In this document: positions 63,143-64,000 of the stretch, one piece after another
Position numbering within the stretch: the stretch's first letter is position 1
Layout: each line of letters starts with the position of its first letter
Source of the DNA: Litchfieldia alkalitelluris
GTDB taxonomy: Bacteria > Bacillota > Bacilli > Bacillales > Salisediminibacteriaceae
Length of the DNA: 64,000 nt
Reading direction: 5' to 3'
Assembly (NCBI RefSeq): GCF_002153425.1
Contig: NZ_KZ119600.1
Location: forward strand, 686,418 to 750,417
Translations under genes and position numbers: made by a program
The notes under the pieces: model-generated
Database searches by the model: none
What the model saw: the letters and a program-made list of their open reading frames with translations, nothing else
Told to the model about the DNA's origin: nothing

Positions 63143-64000
63143 CTATAGCAACTCATCAGCCAAAAGCTTGTAGGAATGGAGGCGGTCGTCAGGTGAATGA
63201 GTGATTGTTATGATCATCATTTCATCGGCGTTATATTCTTTTTGTAGTTTTTTGAGGTTCGTAGCAACTTCTTGTGGGTTGCCAATGATCATATTAGCTT
63301 TTCTATTTTTCACAGAAAGCTTCTCCTTATCAGTTAGACTCTTACTTTTTACTTCCTCTAAAGACGGGACCCCTTGACTCCCTTGTCCACCTTCTGTCTG
63401 CATTCCCCATATTAACCAACTTAATGCGATTTCCTCCGCTTTCTCTGTTGTTTCTGCGCAGACAACGGATACTGCTACAATAACTTCTGGTTTCGTATTT
63501 ACTTTACCAGGCTGAAAGGCATCAATGTATTTTTCCACAATGTCTATTCCATTTTTTTCACTCATAAACTGACCGAATGCATACGGCAATCCGTATTTAG
63601 CAGCTAAGAGGGCACTTTTCATACTCGTACCTAGAATCCAAGGAACTGGTGCTTCGTTTGGAAACGGATTAGCTGTTAAGTTATGGTAGGTGTGACCTTC
63701 TGGAAAGTCGTTATGAATAAAGTGAAGAAGTTCTTCCACTAAGTTAGGCATATCATACACTTTTTGCAGAAAGTTGTCTGACAAGGCATTTGTCGCTTCG
63801 GCTGATCCCCCTGGTGCTCGTCCTAGTCCAATATCCATGCGTCCAGGAAAAAGGGTTGCTAATGTATGGAACGATTCAGCAATCTTGTATGGTTTATAGT
63901 GAGGCAGGAGGGTAGCACCTGATCCAAGTCGGATAGATTTTGTATGTGCGCCTATGTAGCTGAGTAATACTTCAGGTGAAGTGCATGCTAAACCTGGCAG
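63143..64000 (-). CDS. LLM-class (luciferase-like) flavin-dependent oxidoreductase, partial
   Basis: The 5' end lies beyond the right edge; the frame is open without a stop to position 64000, so 285 C-terminal residues are present. The ATG at 63838 is internal. Upstream codons give IRLGSGATLLPHYKPYKIAE and FPGRMDIGLGRAPGG, both standard motifs of bacterial luciferase-like monooxygenases that use reduced flavin. AVSVVCAETTEKAEEIA and MIIGNPQEVATNL follow as in this family. The substrate is unknown. Confidence 0.88.
   Translation of the reverse strand: MPGLACTSPEVLLSYIGAHTKSIRLGSGATLLPHYKPYKIAESFHTLATLFPGRMDIGLGRAPGGSAEATNALSDNFLQKVYDMPNLVEELLHFIHNDFPEGHTYHNLTANPFPNEAPVPWILGTSMKSALLAAKYGLPYAFGQFMSEKNGIDIVEKYIDAFQPGKVNTKPEVIVAVSVVCAETTEKAEEIALSWLIWGMQTEGGQGSQGVPSLEEVKSKSLTDKEKLSVKNRKANMIIGNPQEVATNLKKLQKEYNADEMMIITITHSPDDRLHSYKLLADELL

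Overview
The window looks like chromosome of a low-GC Gram-positive of the family Bacillaceae, most likely an alkaliphilic or halotolerant, cellulose-degrading Bacillus relative (Evansella/Salipaludibacillus-like; genus is inference). The signs are AGGAGG-type ribosome binding sites with some TTG and GTG starts, sigma-A promoters, an S-box (SAM-I) riboswitch, a petrobactin-type yclNOPQ operon, cydABCD, Bacillus-style lipoproteins, and a secreted GH5 cellulase of alkaline-cellulase type with a sortase anchor. No rRNA, tRNA, CRISPR array or prophage was seen.

Layout. 1-3.9 kb: a membrane-anchored trypsin-like protease between palindromic repeat arrays, one interrupted by an IS3-family element. 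3.9-7.3 kb: a lipoprotein and a large DUF2339-like membrane protein. 7.3-10.5 kb (minus strand): a NEW3-domain surface protein with an ABC exporter. 10.7-12.1 kb: an ECF sigma factor and its anti-sigma factor. 13.0-13.7 kb: a DUF1287 protein. 14.0-22.2 kb: an S-box operon metI-metC-yitJ-metH, which takes an O-acylhomoserine to methionine. 23.4-27.2 kb: an MFS exporter, a DUF4003-like protein, a SEC-C protein and a MarR regulator. 27.5-31.5 kb: Fur-box-controlled yclNOPQ. 32.9-35.6 kb: a NERD protein, a 58-residue membrane protein and an orphan OmpR-type response regulator. 36.6-42.4 kb: cydABCD, preceded by a Fur-like box. 43.9-61.2 kb: a cello-oligosaccharide utilisation region with a cytoplasmic GH5, two GH1 beta-glucosidases, a sugar ABC importer lacking its ATPase, a YesL protein, a LacI regulator, the anchored cellulase, an FGGY kinase, a DegV protein and a D-lyxose isomerase. 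63.1-64.0 kb: the 3' part of a luciferase-like oxidoreductase.

How the carbon region fits together: the wall-anchored cellulase would cut cellulose or beta-glucan outside, the lipoprotein-dependent importer would take up cello-oligosaccharides, and the GH1 and GH5 enzymes would finish hydrolysis inside. Five copies of a CGAAAGCGCTTTCG-like operator lie upstream of these genes and are plausible targets of the LacI regulator encoded among them, or of CcpA.

The most unusual feature is the intergenic DNA. About a tenth of the window is tandem arrays of palindromes, each array with a 51- or 52-bp period, in several sequence families (GGAGACT/AGTCTTC, GCGGACT/AGTCCGC, CGGGCACTA/TAGTGCCCG, AAATAAAC/GTTTAATT-GCCCGAAGC, CCGACAG/CAGTCGA). 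The arrays lie between transcription units, usually just after a terminator, and never inside an operon. The shared period across unrelated cores, the compensatory arm changes and the locus-private linkers are not explained by the genes. Two larger palindromic elements, one inside the IS and one between the binding-protein and permease genes of the sugar importer, form a separate repeat class.
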